DNA from: Victivallales bacterium
Lineage (GTDB): Bacteria; Verrucomicrobiota; Lentisphaeria; Oligosphaerales; Oligosphaeraceae
Direction of reading: 5' to 3'
Assembly: GCA_017535315.1 (NCBI GenBank)
Contig: JAFXUD010000009.1
Span: 91,908 to 155,907, forward strand
Length of the DNA: 64,000 bases
Part shown: in pieces, positions 53,906 to 61,709 of the stretch
How positions within the stretch are numbered: the stretch's first letter is position 1
Layout of the letters: each line of letters begins with the position of its first letter
Notes under the pieces: model-generated
Seen by the model: the letters and a program-made list of their open reading frames with translations, nothing else
What the model was told of the DNA's origin: nothing
The model's database searches: none
Made by a program: the position numbers and the translations under genes

Positions 53906-53933
53906 ATTATATACTCCTTGCGGCAACTTGCAA
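53906..53933 (-). promoter_or_regulatory. Sigma-70-like promoter for the aminotransferase run
   Basis: On the minus strand: TTGCAA (53933-53928), a 16-base spacer, then TATAAT (53911-53906). It is the best consensus-like promoter I found in the window, about 65 bases before the aminotransferase start codon. Confidence 0.7.
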
Positions 53934-54124
53934 ATGGACAAGTGTGTTTTTGCTTACTTTTAGGGGTAAAGGGCTTGCTTCGCGCCCTGTGCCCGCCGCT
54001 CCACTGGGGGGCGCGGAGCGTGCCCATGTCTTTTTCGTCTTGTCAAGGTTGCAGGATTACCGCAATGGTTTATATTGTAGAGGATAGAAACTTCTAAGCA
54101 CATTGCAACGATGAGGAATTGGCG

Positions 54125-54763
54125 ATGCCTGGCAAAGGCCTGTTTATAACATTTGAAGGGATGGACTGCTCGGGCAAGACAACCCAGATGGAGCGTCTTG
54201 CCAGTTGGCTAAGGCAGCGCGGGCGCGATGTCCTTTGCACCCGCGAACCTGGTGGAACGCCGATGGCGGAAAGCATCCGCTCGCTCCTGTTGTCGCGTAA
54301 CAATGGAGAGACTGTCACGCCAGAGGCGGAACTGCTTCTTTTTGGAGCGGCACGTGCGCAGCATGTGGCGAATGTCATTGCACCGTTTGTGAATGGAGGC
54401 GGCATCGTCCTGTGCGATCGTTTTTATGATTCCACGACTGCATACCAGGGGTATGCAAGAGGACTTGATCTGGATTTCATCAAAGAACTGAACTGCTTTT
54501 GCTGTGGAACCTGCACGCCTGACCTGACCTTTCTTTTTGAACTACCCCTGAAGGAGAGTAGGCGACGTCTTGCGGCACGCCTTGGAGGTGAAGCTCCTGA
54601 TCGCCTTGAAGAGGAGGACAATCGCTTTCACCAGGCTGTTCATGACGGCTTCTTGAAAATCGCCGAGCTCAGTCCAGAACGTATTGTTGTCATTGATGCC
54701 CTGAAAAGCATGGATGAAGTCACGGTAGACATAATGGAGGTGCTGAAGAATGCCATTGAGTGA
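54125..54763 (+). CDS. tmk: Thymidylate kinase
   Basis: A 212-residue dTMP kinase. FITFEGMDCSGKTTQMERLA is the P-loop near residue 8, followed by REPGGTPMAESIR, LCDRFYDSTTAYQGYARG, and the lid near residue 148 (SRRRLAARLGG). ATG 54125 with GAGGA seven bases upstream is chosen over the TTG two codons earlier. It overlaps holB by 14 bases, the common tmk-holB arrangement. Confidence 0.95.
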   Translation: MPGKGLFITFEGMDCSGKTTQMERLASWLRQRGRDVLCTREPGGTPMAESIRSLLLSRNNGETVTPEAELLLFGAARAQHVANVIAPFVNGGGIVLCDRFYDSTTAYQGYARGLDLDFIKELNCFCCGTCTPDLTFLFELPLKESRRRLAARLGGEAPDRLEEEDNRFHQAVHDGFLKIAELSPERIVVIDALKSMDEVTVDIMEVLKNAIE

Positions 54764-55769
54764 TTTCAACACCATTTTTCCCAATCTTTGCGAGCATCTC
54801 CGTCAGGCAAAGGCGAAGGGGCGCACAGGACAGGCCTATCTGCTGGTAGGGGATGACATCGACTTTCTGGAACGCTTTGCGCTTGCCTGGGCAAGGACGG
54901 CTGCCTGCCAGTCGCCAAAAGATGATGGCACCGAATGCGGCGAATGCAAAAGCTGCCGACATTTCAGCGACAACACCTATCCCGAACTTTTCATTGTGCG
55001 CCCGCAGTCGAAATCCCGTACAATCAGTGTGGAGGACATGCATGGATTTGACCATATCATGGGCATCTCCTCTACGCCTGGATACCTGAAGGTCGGAATG
55101 CTGGTCGAGGCAGAAAGGATGAATGATGCCTCCCAGAACGCCTTTTTGAAGACGCTTGAGGAACCTCCTGCGGGAACCCTGCTTCTTCTGCTTACGGTCA
55201 ATCCGCGGATGTTGTTGCCAACCATCAAATCCCGCTGCCAGGTGGTGTCACTTCTGCGCAACAAGCAGGATTACAGTACATTGGCAAATGCGGGGCTTTT
55301 CAAGGCCCTGTCATTACTGAAGCGCCAGGCTGGAGCTTCTAAGGGACTGGCTGCTGCTGCCGCCATTGGAGGACTGCTGGCACAATGCGAACGTGCGGCG
55401 GCTGAAGCCGTCAAGACCGCCAAAGGCATGGTGGCTGACAAAGAGACGGATCCGCGAATCTTAAAGCAACTGGCGGATGAGCAGGCGGCGCGTGTCGCAG
55501 CGGAATATGTGCGCCAGCGAAACATCATCATAGGTGCCATTCATGCCTGGTTTTTGCAGAGAATGCTAATCTCCAGCGGGGCGGAAGAGGCTCTTCTTCC
55601 GAATCCAGAGATGTATGATGGAGTTGAGTTGCCGCAGGTTTCACCAGACGAGGCTAGTCAGGATCTGCACTACATGGATGAGTTTTCGCGGGCTGTTGCA
55701 GCAAATGTTGACATAAAACTTGCACTGGATGTGCTTTGCCTTCAGATTTCAGAAAAACACTCATCATAG
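54750..55769 (+). CDS. holB: DNA polymerase III delta' subunit
   Basis: A 339-residue clamp-loader subunit. It has a zinc-binding CGECKSC-H segment near residue 70, then GYLKVGMLVEAERMNDASQNAFLKTLEEPPAGTLLLLLTVNP (the delta' signature) and TIKSRCQ. The nucleotide-binding lysine region of active clamp-loader ATPases is degenerate, as usual in delta'. The ATG lies inside the tmk 3' end with GGAGG upstream. Confidence 0.93.
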   Translation: MPLSDFNTIFPNLCEHLRQAKAKGRTGQAYLLVGDDIDFLERFALAWARTAACQSPKDDGTECGECKSCRHFSDNTYPELFIVRPQSKSRTISVEDMHGFDHIMGISSTPGYLKVGMLVEAERMNDASQNAFLKTLEEPPAGTLLLLLTVNPRMLLPTIKSRCQVVSLLRNKQDYSTLANAGLFKALSLLKRQAGASKGLAAAAAIGGLLAQCERAAAEAVKTAKGMVADKETDPRILKQLADEQAARVAAEYVRQRNIIIGAIHAWFLQRMLISSGAEEALLPNPEMYDGVELPQVSPDEASQDLHYMDEFSRAVAANVDIKLALDVLCLQISEKHSS

Positions 55770-55797
55770 TTTCTGGTTTTAAGTTGGGAGGTTGTGA

Positions 55798-57468
55798 ATG
55801 CTTAAAGGTGTGTTTGACAACAGTAATGGTCAATTGACAGCGGAAGGTGCGTCTGCTGTCAGTAGTCAGGGCATTTTGCAAGTCTATTTCTCTGGAATCT
55901 TGTTCAATCGGGACGAGTTGGCTCATGAAGGAGAGAATGACGCGGATACAGTCGCGCGATTGTATCAGGAGAAGGGAGACAACGCTTTTGAACAACTTAA
56001 TGGACCATTTGCGATTGCCATCTCTGACGGCAAACAGTTGCTTTTGGTACGGGATCAGGTTGGGCAGAAGTTCCTGTTTTTCAAATGCGACGGTGGGCTT
56101 GTCCACTTTTCCGAGGAGTTGAATGAGTATGCTTCCCATGCCGAAAAAGATTGGCAGGCGTTGGCTGATTATCTCTCGCTAGGCTATGTTCCTGCTCCGC
56201 GTACCGCGTGGAAGGGAGTATCAAAGTTGCGCAATGGGGAAATCGTGGCTTTTCGGGATGGTGTGCAGTCTGCCAGATTTTTCTGGTCTCCTTCTTTTGA
56301 AACGCAGGCAGAACTAAGCATGGAAGAGGCTCAGGATAAGGCAAAGGCTTTGATAATCAAGGCAATAAGACGTTGCCTGGCCTATGACGGTCAGCCTGGC
56401 TTTCTTCTGTCAGGCGGTATTGATTCAAACCTGCTGCTGGGTTTGACTTCTGAAACGGCGCCGAACTCCTACAAGGCATTTACCGTCGGTTTTGCCGATC
56501 CAAAGTATGATGAGCGTTATTTGGCTGGGTTATCTGCGAAAAGGGCTGATGCCCAGCATATTACACAACAAGTAGAGCCCAGTGTTTTCGAGGAGTTTTT
56601 GCAGATGCTGAAATCCTCTGGCGAACCCTTTGCAGATTCATCGCTCCTGCCCGACTACTGTGCCATGAAACTGGCAGCCGCTCATTGCAAATCCGTTTTC
56701 ATGGGGGATGGCGGCGATGAACTTTTTGGAGGATACCGCAGATACCGCATCATGGCGCTGCGTGGCCGTCTTGGGGAAGCTCTTTCCCGATTGGGAGGGG
56801 GCATTGCCTCTGCCGTGGCGAAGCTGTTGCCGCATGCTTCGGAGGGGCGTACATCCCTGTCAACGTTCACACGTCTTGCCAAGGCGATGAGTCTGCCGCC
56901 AGTTCCCTGTTATGCCAGTTTCCAGGAGCTCTTTTCTCCTTGTGACGTGAAGACACTTGCACCAGAGCTTGCCAGCCAGACAGAATCCTACCACGACAGA
57001 TGGCAGGAGATTTACGACTGTATTTCGGGTGTCAATGGCGTCAATCTTATTGACATGCACTATTATCTGCCCGATGATGGTTGCCGAAAGGAGGGAATCG
57101 CAGCCAGTGCCGCTGGAGTATTGCCACTAGCCCCGATTCTGGACATGGATGTGTTCCGATTTGTCCTGCAACTGCCCGTTGACTATAAGCTCAACCTGCG
57201 TCAGGGAAAACTGCTTCTACGGCAGATTGGCAAGGATTTCCTGCATCCAGAGATTACTCGCCAGGTGAAGCGTGGGTTCGGTATGCCCGTCGCTTCCTGG
57301 CTGCGGAGTGAACTGAAAGACTATGTTTTGAATTTGCCAGCCGAACTGGAATCCTTTGGATGCTTTGACAGAAAAGCCGTGGAAACAATTGTCGCTGAAC
57401 ACCTCAATGGACGTTGTGACCACGGAGCAAGAATTTGGGCATTGCTCTGCTTGGCGCAGTGGAAATGA
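55798..57468 (+). CDS. Asparagine-synthetase-like amidotransferase lacking Cys2
   Basis: 556 residues. GGGAGG precedes the ATG, so the start is secure. The N-terminal Ntn-type glutaminase domain (1-180) begins MLKGVFDNS, with leucine where asparagine synthetase B has the cleaved-methionine cysteine; the rest of the domain is recognisable (FSGILFNRDEL, LNGPFAIAISD, LLLVRDQVGQKFLFF, FSEELNEY). The synthase domain is intact, with the PP-loop FLLSGGIDSNLLL near residue 205, MGDGGDELFGGYRRY near 305 and the C-terminal RQVKRGFGMP. It might use free ammonia or another amine, or build a peptide or polysaccharide amide as in lasso-peptide or capsular enzymes. It starts 28 bases after holB. Confidence 0.85.
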   Translation: MLKGVFDNSNGQLTAEGASAVSSQGILQVYFSGILFNRDELAHEGENDADTVARLYQEKGDNAFEQLNGPFAIAISDGKQLLLVRDQVGQKFLFFKCDGGLVHFSEELNEYASHAEKDWQALADYLSLGYVPAPRTAWKGVSKLRNGEIVAFRDGVQSARFFWSPSFETQAELSMEEAQDKAKALIIKAIRRCLAYDGQPGFLLSGGIDSNLLLGLTSETAPNSYKAFTVGFADPKYDERYLAGLSAKRADAQHITQQVEPSVFEEFLQMLKSSGEPFADSSLLPDYCAMKLAAAHCKSVFMGDGGDELFGGYRRYRIMALRGRLGEALSRLGGGIASAVAKLLPHASEGRTSLSTFTRLAKAMSLPPVPCYASFQELFSPCDVKTLAPELASQTESYHDRWQEIYDCISGVNGVNLIDMHYYLPDDGCRKEGIAASAAGVLPLAPILDMDVFRFVLQLPVDYKLNLRQGKLLLRQIGKDFLHPEITRQVKRGFGMPVASWLRSELKDYVLNLPAELESFGCFDRKAVETIVAEHLNGRCDHGARIWALLCLAQWK

Positions 57469-57584
57469 AGTCAGTGGGATTGTTGAAGGCTACTATGCTC
57501 CCCAAAAGGGTTGGCTATAGCTGGATAAACTAAATAATCTAGAAAATCTAGAAAACTAGAATACTAGATTATCTAGAGAAAAAG
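57469..57584. other. CTAG-rich intergenic segment
   Basis: Between 57530 and 57580, CTAG occurs five times (TCTAGAAAATCTAGAAAACTAGAATACTAGATTATCTAGA-like order) and can fold back on itself. It precedes repeat copy D. A similar CTAG cluster lies next to copy B at 34361-34390. It may terminate the asparagine-synthetase-like gene. Confidence 0.5.
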
Positions 57585-57813
57585 GAAAATTATATACTTT
57601 AGTTGCCGATTGGACTTTACCCACAGAGAAGAGCCGCGTAGCGGCGGCAAGAGTGTAGCCGTGGGTGGAGCGAAGCCGCGACAGCGGCGAAGCGAAAACC
57701 ACGGTCAGATGCCCACCCCAGTCCCCCTGCGCCTTGCCGCGTAGCGCAGCGAAGCGGCAAGGCGCATCCAGGCTATCGACCAGTGAGGGATAATTTTCAA
57801 GTATATAATTCCT
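57585..57813 (+). mobile_element. 240-bp hairpin element, copy D (MITE-like)
   Basis: About 229 bases, nearly identical to copy B (34398) through the hairpin core: TGCGCCTTGCCGC (57728-57740) with GCGGCAAGGCGCA (57754-57766). It has an internal loss of about 11 bases near the right end (GATAATTTTCAAG instead of GATAATTTCATCAGGAAACTCAAG) and altered outermost bases. Target repeats are unclear, at most AAAAAG. It lies between convergent stops. Confidence 0.85.
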
Positions 57814-57855
57814 CAAAAAGCCTCTAGAACATGGAGTAAAAATATATCCAGTTTA

Positions 57856-60255
57856 TTATCCAATAGGCGGGAAATAGGTGACAAGGTGCGAGATGGTATC
57901 GTGTTCGCCGATATAGAGTTCGCCGTCAAGCCCCGTGAGCATGGTGTTGGCGCGGTGAATGATCCAGGTGTTCGGGATTTTTGCGCGCATGATACCCCTG
58001 TCGGAGAGATCACCAGTCGATGGATTGTATGCAAAAAGGTGTGACAAATCCTTGTCGCGCCCAGCGATTCCCCAGAGGATGCCGTCTTTGCCAACAGTCA
58101 CGGCGCGGATTTGCCCCTCGCCAGTGGGTTTGCCGAGGTTGACAAGGGAGTTTTCCTTTAGGTTGAGGCGGAAGAGGTAGCCATCTGCATGGGTGCCGCC
58201 GTAGAAGAGGCCGTCGTCCGCAGTGGTCAATGCATCTAGGCAGTTGAGGTATTCGCGGCCAGGGGCGCAGGGGATTTTGAGTCCTGTCTCCTGGAAAGAG
58301 TCGCTGTCTATGTCATAGCGGATGATGTAGCCGTGATGGCCCGAGAAGAAGATGCCGTCCCCGTATTGGAAAAGGATTTTGGAGAGGTTGGACTGCTCCT
58401 GAATCAGCGACCTGAAGATGTGGTGCGACCGCAGCTCCTTGGTCTCCAGATTGTAGATGAAGAAGATGCCGCCAGGTTTGGTAAGGCCATAAAGGCAGCC
58501 GCCTTTGGTGGTAAGGGCGTAGATGCCCTCGTTTTCCCCCAGCGAGGCGAGGTTGAGGTGGCAGTCATTGACTTCTTTCATCGCACCGCGAGGCATGGGG
58601 CTGTACTCCATGAACTCGCCGCGGTCGCAGTTTGCCATCTCCATATAGGTGGTGCGGCAGGCAGGCACGTCGTACATGTACAGCCCGCCTGGAGCAGAGG
58701 GATTGCATGTGCCGAAGTAGAGCTTGCCGTCCTCCGCCTGAGCCATGGCATGGCAGATGTCGCCCTCGTTGCCGAAGGTGGTCATGCTGCGGAAAAGATC
58801 AACAGAGGAGACGTAGGAGAAGAAGTGGGGCGTTTTGCCGCAGGTCGTCCCCAACACAACTCCGCTGACGGGATCCTGGAAGAGGGCGGAAATGGCGCCT
58901 TCGCCGCGCGGGATGACGGGGTACATGCCGCCCCGCCCCTGCTCGCGGAAGACAAATGTCCCGCGCGAGACGAAGACAGCGTTGTCCTGGCGGGTGACGC
59001 GATGGTAGAGCGGCGGCACCCACTTGTCGGGCTTTGGAGGCGGCGGATTCCTGTATTTGTCGTAACCATCTGGCACTGGCAAGTTTTTGCCATCAGGACT
59101 GTAGATGTACATGGCGGTGATACCGCCGAAAGTCGGGTTGCCGCCGAAGTAGATGGAGCCGTCGCGGGAGGCACAGATGGAGCAAGCACCGCCGAATTTA
59201 GGAAATCCTTCCGCGCCGAGGATGCCAAGGTCGCATTTCTCGCCGCTTTCAATGTCAATAGAGAAGAGGCGAGGGGACTCCGTACGGGTGACGTAGTCGT
59301 TCCCAGGCACATAGAGCTTGTTGTCCTTACCAACGGTCACCATGCGTGGGAAGAACTTGCCAACGGGGTGCCCAATGGGGGATTCTTCCTCAAGGCCGAG
59401 GATTCCGTAGTCGCGTAGTCGACCGTATTTGCCGTAGAGCGGGTCGAACTCGAAGGTATGCATCGTGGTCCAGACGGAGCCGTAGAGCTTGGTGCCGTCG
59501 TTGCCAGGGACGAGGTTGAAGATGCCGCATGACTCATTGGTGCTCCATGGGGCGCGCGGCGTGTAGAGCGGGAGCGTCTCCATCGTGCCAGTCTCGGGGG
59601 TGTAGCGAAGGAAGAAGCCCTGGCTGTCCGTCGTATAGACCCTGCCGTCGGCGGGGCAGTAGCATGGCCCCAGCCAGTCGTGCTCGGAGATGCGCCCGAT
59701 ATCCTTGATTTCGCCAGTCTTGAGGTTGACGACGTGGAAGTGGCAGGTGAGGAAGCTGGTCATATAGACCTCCTCCCGCTCGGGGTTGTAGGTCATCCAG
59801 CGAGCACCGCCCTTGGGCATCACGACACCGAAGTCCTCCGCATGGTTGGTCTTCGGGTCGTAGATGATGAGGTGGGAGCCGAGGTAGCAGCGGTCGGGGT
59901 CGTTGTAGATGTGCCAGTAGTGGTAGGCGTCCTCGTGGAGAGGCGGGGCCGTCATGTGCGTGGAGGCCAGCAGCTTGCCGTCCTTCGCCATGCAGAAGGT
60001 GGTGTGGAGCTTGGAGTGGGGCGGGCGTATGTCATCGTTTGGATGGCGGATGACCTTCGCCAAATCGACGAGCGTGGTAAAGGTGCCCTCCTGCTTGTTG
60101 TATTTCAGTATCTGAGCGTAGCAGCCGTCTTTGCCCGTTTCGCCGCACAGACCGACGTAGAGCGTGCCGTCTGGCGCCTCGATGAGCGAATAGATGACGT
60201 CGTGGTTGGGCTTGTCTTCAACGACGCGGATGGTGAGATGGGCATTGTCGAGCAT
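57856..60255 (-). CDS. Cytoplasmic beta-propeller-like protein
   Basis: 799 residues with no signal peptide or membrane helix. Many short repeats of the form D-G-x-L/I-Y-x-G and G-x-L-x-x-Y-D (APDGTLYVGL, GKDNKLYVPGND, SRDGSIYFGGN, AEDGKLYFGTCN, TADDGLFYGGTHADGYLFRL, GLDGELYIGEHD) indicate one or two beta-propellers. GAAGG lies eight bases before the ATG. It is divergent from an oxidoreductase and a glycosidase-like gene and may be a lyase, phosphorylase or sensor for the same glycan. No named family recognised. Confidence 0.6.
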   Translation of the reverse strand: MLDNAHLTIRVVEDKPNHDVIYSLIEAPDGTLYVGLCGETGKDGCYAQILKYNKQEGTFTTLVDLAKVIRHPNDDIRPPHSKLHTTFCMAKDGKLLASTHMTAPPLHEDAYHYWHIYNDPDRCYLGSHLIIYDPKTNHAEDFGVVMPKGGARWMTYNPEREEVYMTSFLTCHFHVVNLKTGEIKDIGRISEHDWLGPCYCPADGRVYTTDSQGFFLRYTPETGTMETLPLYTPRAPWSTNESCGIFNLVPGNDGTKLYGSVWTTMHTFEFDPLYGKYGRLRDYGILGLEEESPIGHPVGKFFPRMVTVGKDNKLYVPGNDYVTRTESPRLFSIDIESGEKCDLGILGAEGFPKFGGACSICASRDGSIYFGGNPTFGGITAMYIYSPDGKNLPVPDGYDKYRNPPPPKPDKWVPPLYHRVTRQDNAVFVSRGTFVFREQGRGGMYPVIPRGEGAISALFQDPVSGVVLGTTCGKTPHFFSYVSSVDLFRSMTTFGNEGDICHAMAQAEDGKLYFGTCNPSAPGGLYMYDVPACRTTYMEMANCDRGEFMEYSPMPRGAMKEVNDCHLNLASLGENEGIYALTTKGGCLYGLTKPGGIFFIYNLETKELRSHHIFRSLIQEQSNLSKILFQYGDGIFFSGHHGYIIRYDIDSDSFQETGLKIPCAPGREYLNCLDALTTADDGLFYGGTHADGYLFRLNLKENSLVNLGKPTGEGQIRAVTVGKDGILWGIAGRDKDLSHLFAYNPSTGDLSDRGIMRAKIPNTWIIHRANTMLTGLDGELYIGEHDTISHLVTYFPPIG

Positions 60256-60582
60256 GATGTTAACCTTCGAGGTAATATATTTCTTATTTCGCTATTGTTG
60301 TTGCATCGTTTCATAAATGGAAGCCAAGAAGTGCTTCCTTATGAGATTCCTCATAATTTAACATCTGTTTTCAAAAAGATGGGGTCGTCCCCCAAAAAAT
60401 ATGGAAAGCCACGCCTGGTTGTCGCCACTGACCATACGTTCGCAATAAAGCATTACCAAGCGAAAGCAGGAAAGCACGTTTGAAAAATCGAGGAACAGGT
60501 TTATTGTAAGGAACAGGTTTATTGTAGAGATAATACGCTAGTTTTGGCATTACCTCTCAACTCAAAGAAAGGAGATACGTTT
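60256..60582. promoter_or_regulatory. Divergent region with tandem 18-base repeat
   Basis: 327 bases. AGGAACAGGTTTATTGTA occurs twice back to back (60491-60508 and 60509-60526). Directly after is AGAGATAATACGCTAG...ATTACCTCT (60526-60557), an imperfect dyad whose second half matches, reversed, about 19 of the first 23 bases of the hairpin arm at 2486-2508. These lie 25-90 bases before the oxidoreductase start and probably form its control region. No coding sequence is seen. Confidence 0.6.
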
Positions 60583-61689
60583 ATGACCAAAAGTCTGAAA
60601 GTCGGTGTAATCGGCTGTGGAATGATAAGCGACTGGTATTTCAAGGCGGCGAAACGCTTCAAGCAATTGGACATCATCGCCTGCGCTGACCTCAACCAGG
60701 AAATGGCTGAAAAGCAGGGAAAAGAGTACGGCATCCCCGTATGGCAGGCGGATGAGATATACAACAGCCCTGAAGTGCAGCTCATCATCAACCTCACTCC
60801 TCCCAAAGTGCATTACTATGTCATGAAGCGCGCGTTGGAATCAGGCAAGCACGCCTACAGTGAAAAGCCGCTGGGTGTGGATTTGGCGCAGGCCAAGGAA
60901 TTGCTCGACCAGGCCAAGGCAAAGGGCCTTTATATTGGCTGCGCGCCTGATACATTTATGGGCGGAGGCCATCAGACTGCACGCAAGCTAATTGACGACG
61001 GATGGATTGGCAAGGTTTTCGCCGGAACGGCGATGTTCATGAGCCGCGGCCCCGAGAAGTGGAAGCACGCGCCAGCCTTCTACGACAAGGGGGCTGGACC
61101 TGTGCTGGACATCGGCCCGTACTTTGTGACACAGTTGATTAACCTGCTGGGACCCGCCGTGGCAGTCACCGCCGTGGTCACCAAGGGACCTGATTTCCGT
61201 GAAGGCGGCGAAGAGACCGTGCCGCACATCTATCCGATCAATGTTCCCACCCATCAGGCAGGCATCATCGAGTTCGCGAACGGTGCGCAGATTACGCTGA
61301 TTGGCAGCTATGAAGTGTACAAGTCATCCCACCCATTCATTGAACTTTACGGCACCAATGGCAGCCTTCAAATGCACCATCCGAACTTTTTTGGCGGAAC
61401 CGTCAAGGTCTTCCAGCCTGGCTATGAGGACTGGAAGGAGGTGCCTCCAAGCCACATATACAACACCGACGCAAGAAGCGTGGGAGTGGCGGACATGATC
61501 ACCTCCATCATCGACAAAAAAGAGGCGCGTGCGTCAGGCGAACTGGCCTATCACGCGCTTGAGATTATGCTGTCATTGGAGAAGTCGAGCCAGCTGCAAC
61601 GGCGCGTTGTTCTGGAATCCACCTGCAAACGCCCCGAGCCAATGCCGCTTGGATTGACGGACGGCAACGTGGAACTGATCAATCTGTAG
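60583..61689 (+). CDS. Gfo/Idh/MocA family oxidoreductase
   Basis: 368 residues from ATG 60583, chosen because AAGGAGA stands upstream and the Rossmann fold (KVGVIGCGMISDWYF) follows at once; 13 upstream codons are ignored. YSEKPLGVDLAQAKELLDQA near residue 90 has the catalytic lysine; GAGPVLDIGPYFVTQLINLLG lies in the second domain. It contains one of the only two CCGG sites in the window (61022-61025). It is 20 bases before the large glycosidase-like gene, forming an operon. Confidence 0.92.
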   Translation: MTKSLKVGVIGCGMISDWYFKAAKRFKQLDIIACADLNQEMAEKQGKEYGIPVWQADEIYNSPEVQLIINLTPPKVHYYVMKRALESGKHAYSEKPLGVDLAQAKELLDQAKAKGLYIGCAPDTFMGGGHQTARKLIDDGWIGKVFAGTAMFMSRGPEKWKHAPAFYDKGAGPVLDIGPYFVTQLINLLGPAVAVTAVVTKGPDFREGGEETVPHIYPINVPTHQAGIIEFANGAQITLIGSYEVYKSSHPFIELYGTNGSLQMHHPNFFGGTVKVFQPGYEDWKEVPPSHIYNTDARSVGVADMITSIIDKKEARASGELAYHALEIMLSLEKSSQLQRRVVLESTCKRPEPMPLGLTDGNVELINL

Positions 61690-61709
61690 GAGCTCAAGGA
61701 CAACTGCCA

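Noticed and set aside
28460..57813. CRISPR array or REP-type arrays
   Set aside because: The repeats are about 240 bases, kilobases apart, with inverted ends and target duplications rather than short regularly spaced units.
58333..59418. 361-codon frame opposite the propeller protein gene
   Set aside because: The minus strand carries the repeating D-G-x-L-Y propeller pattern through this region; the plus frame has none.
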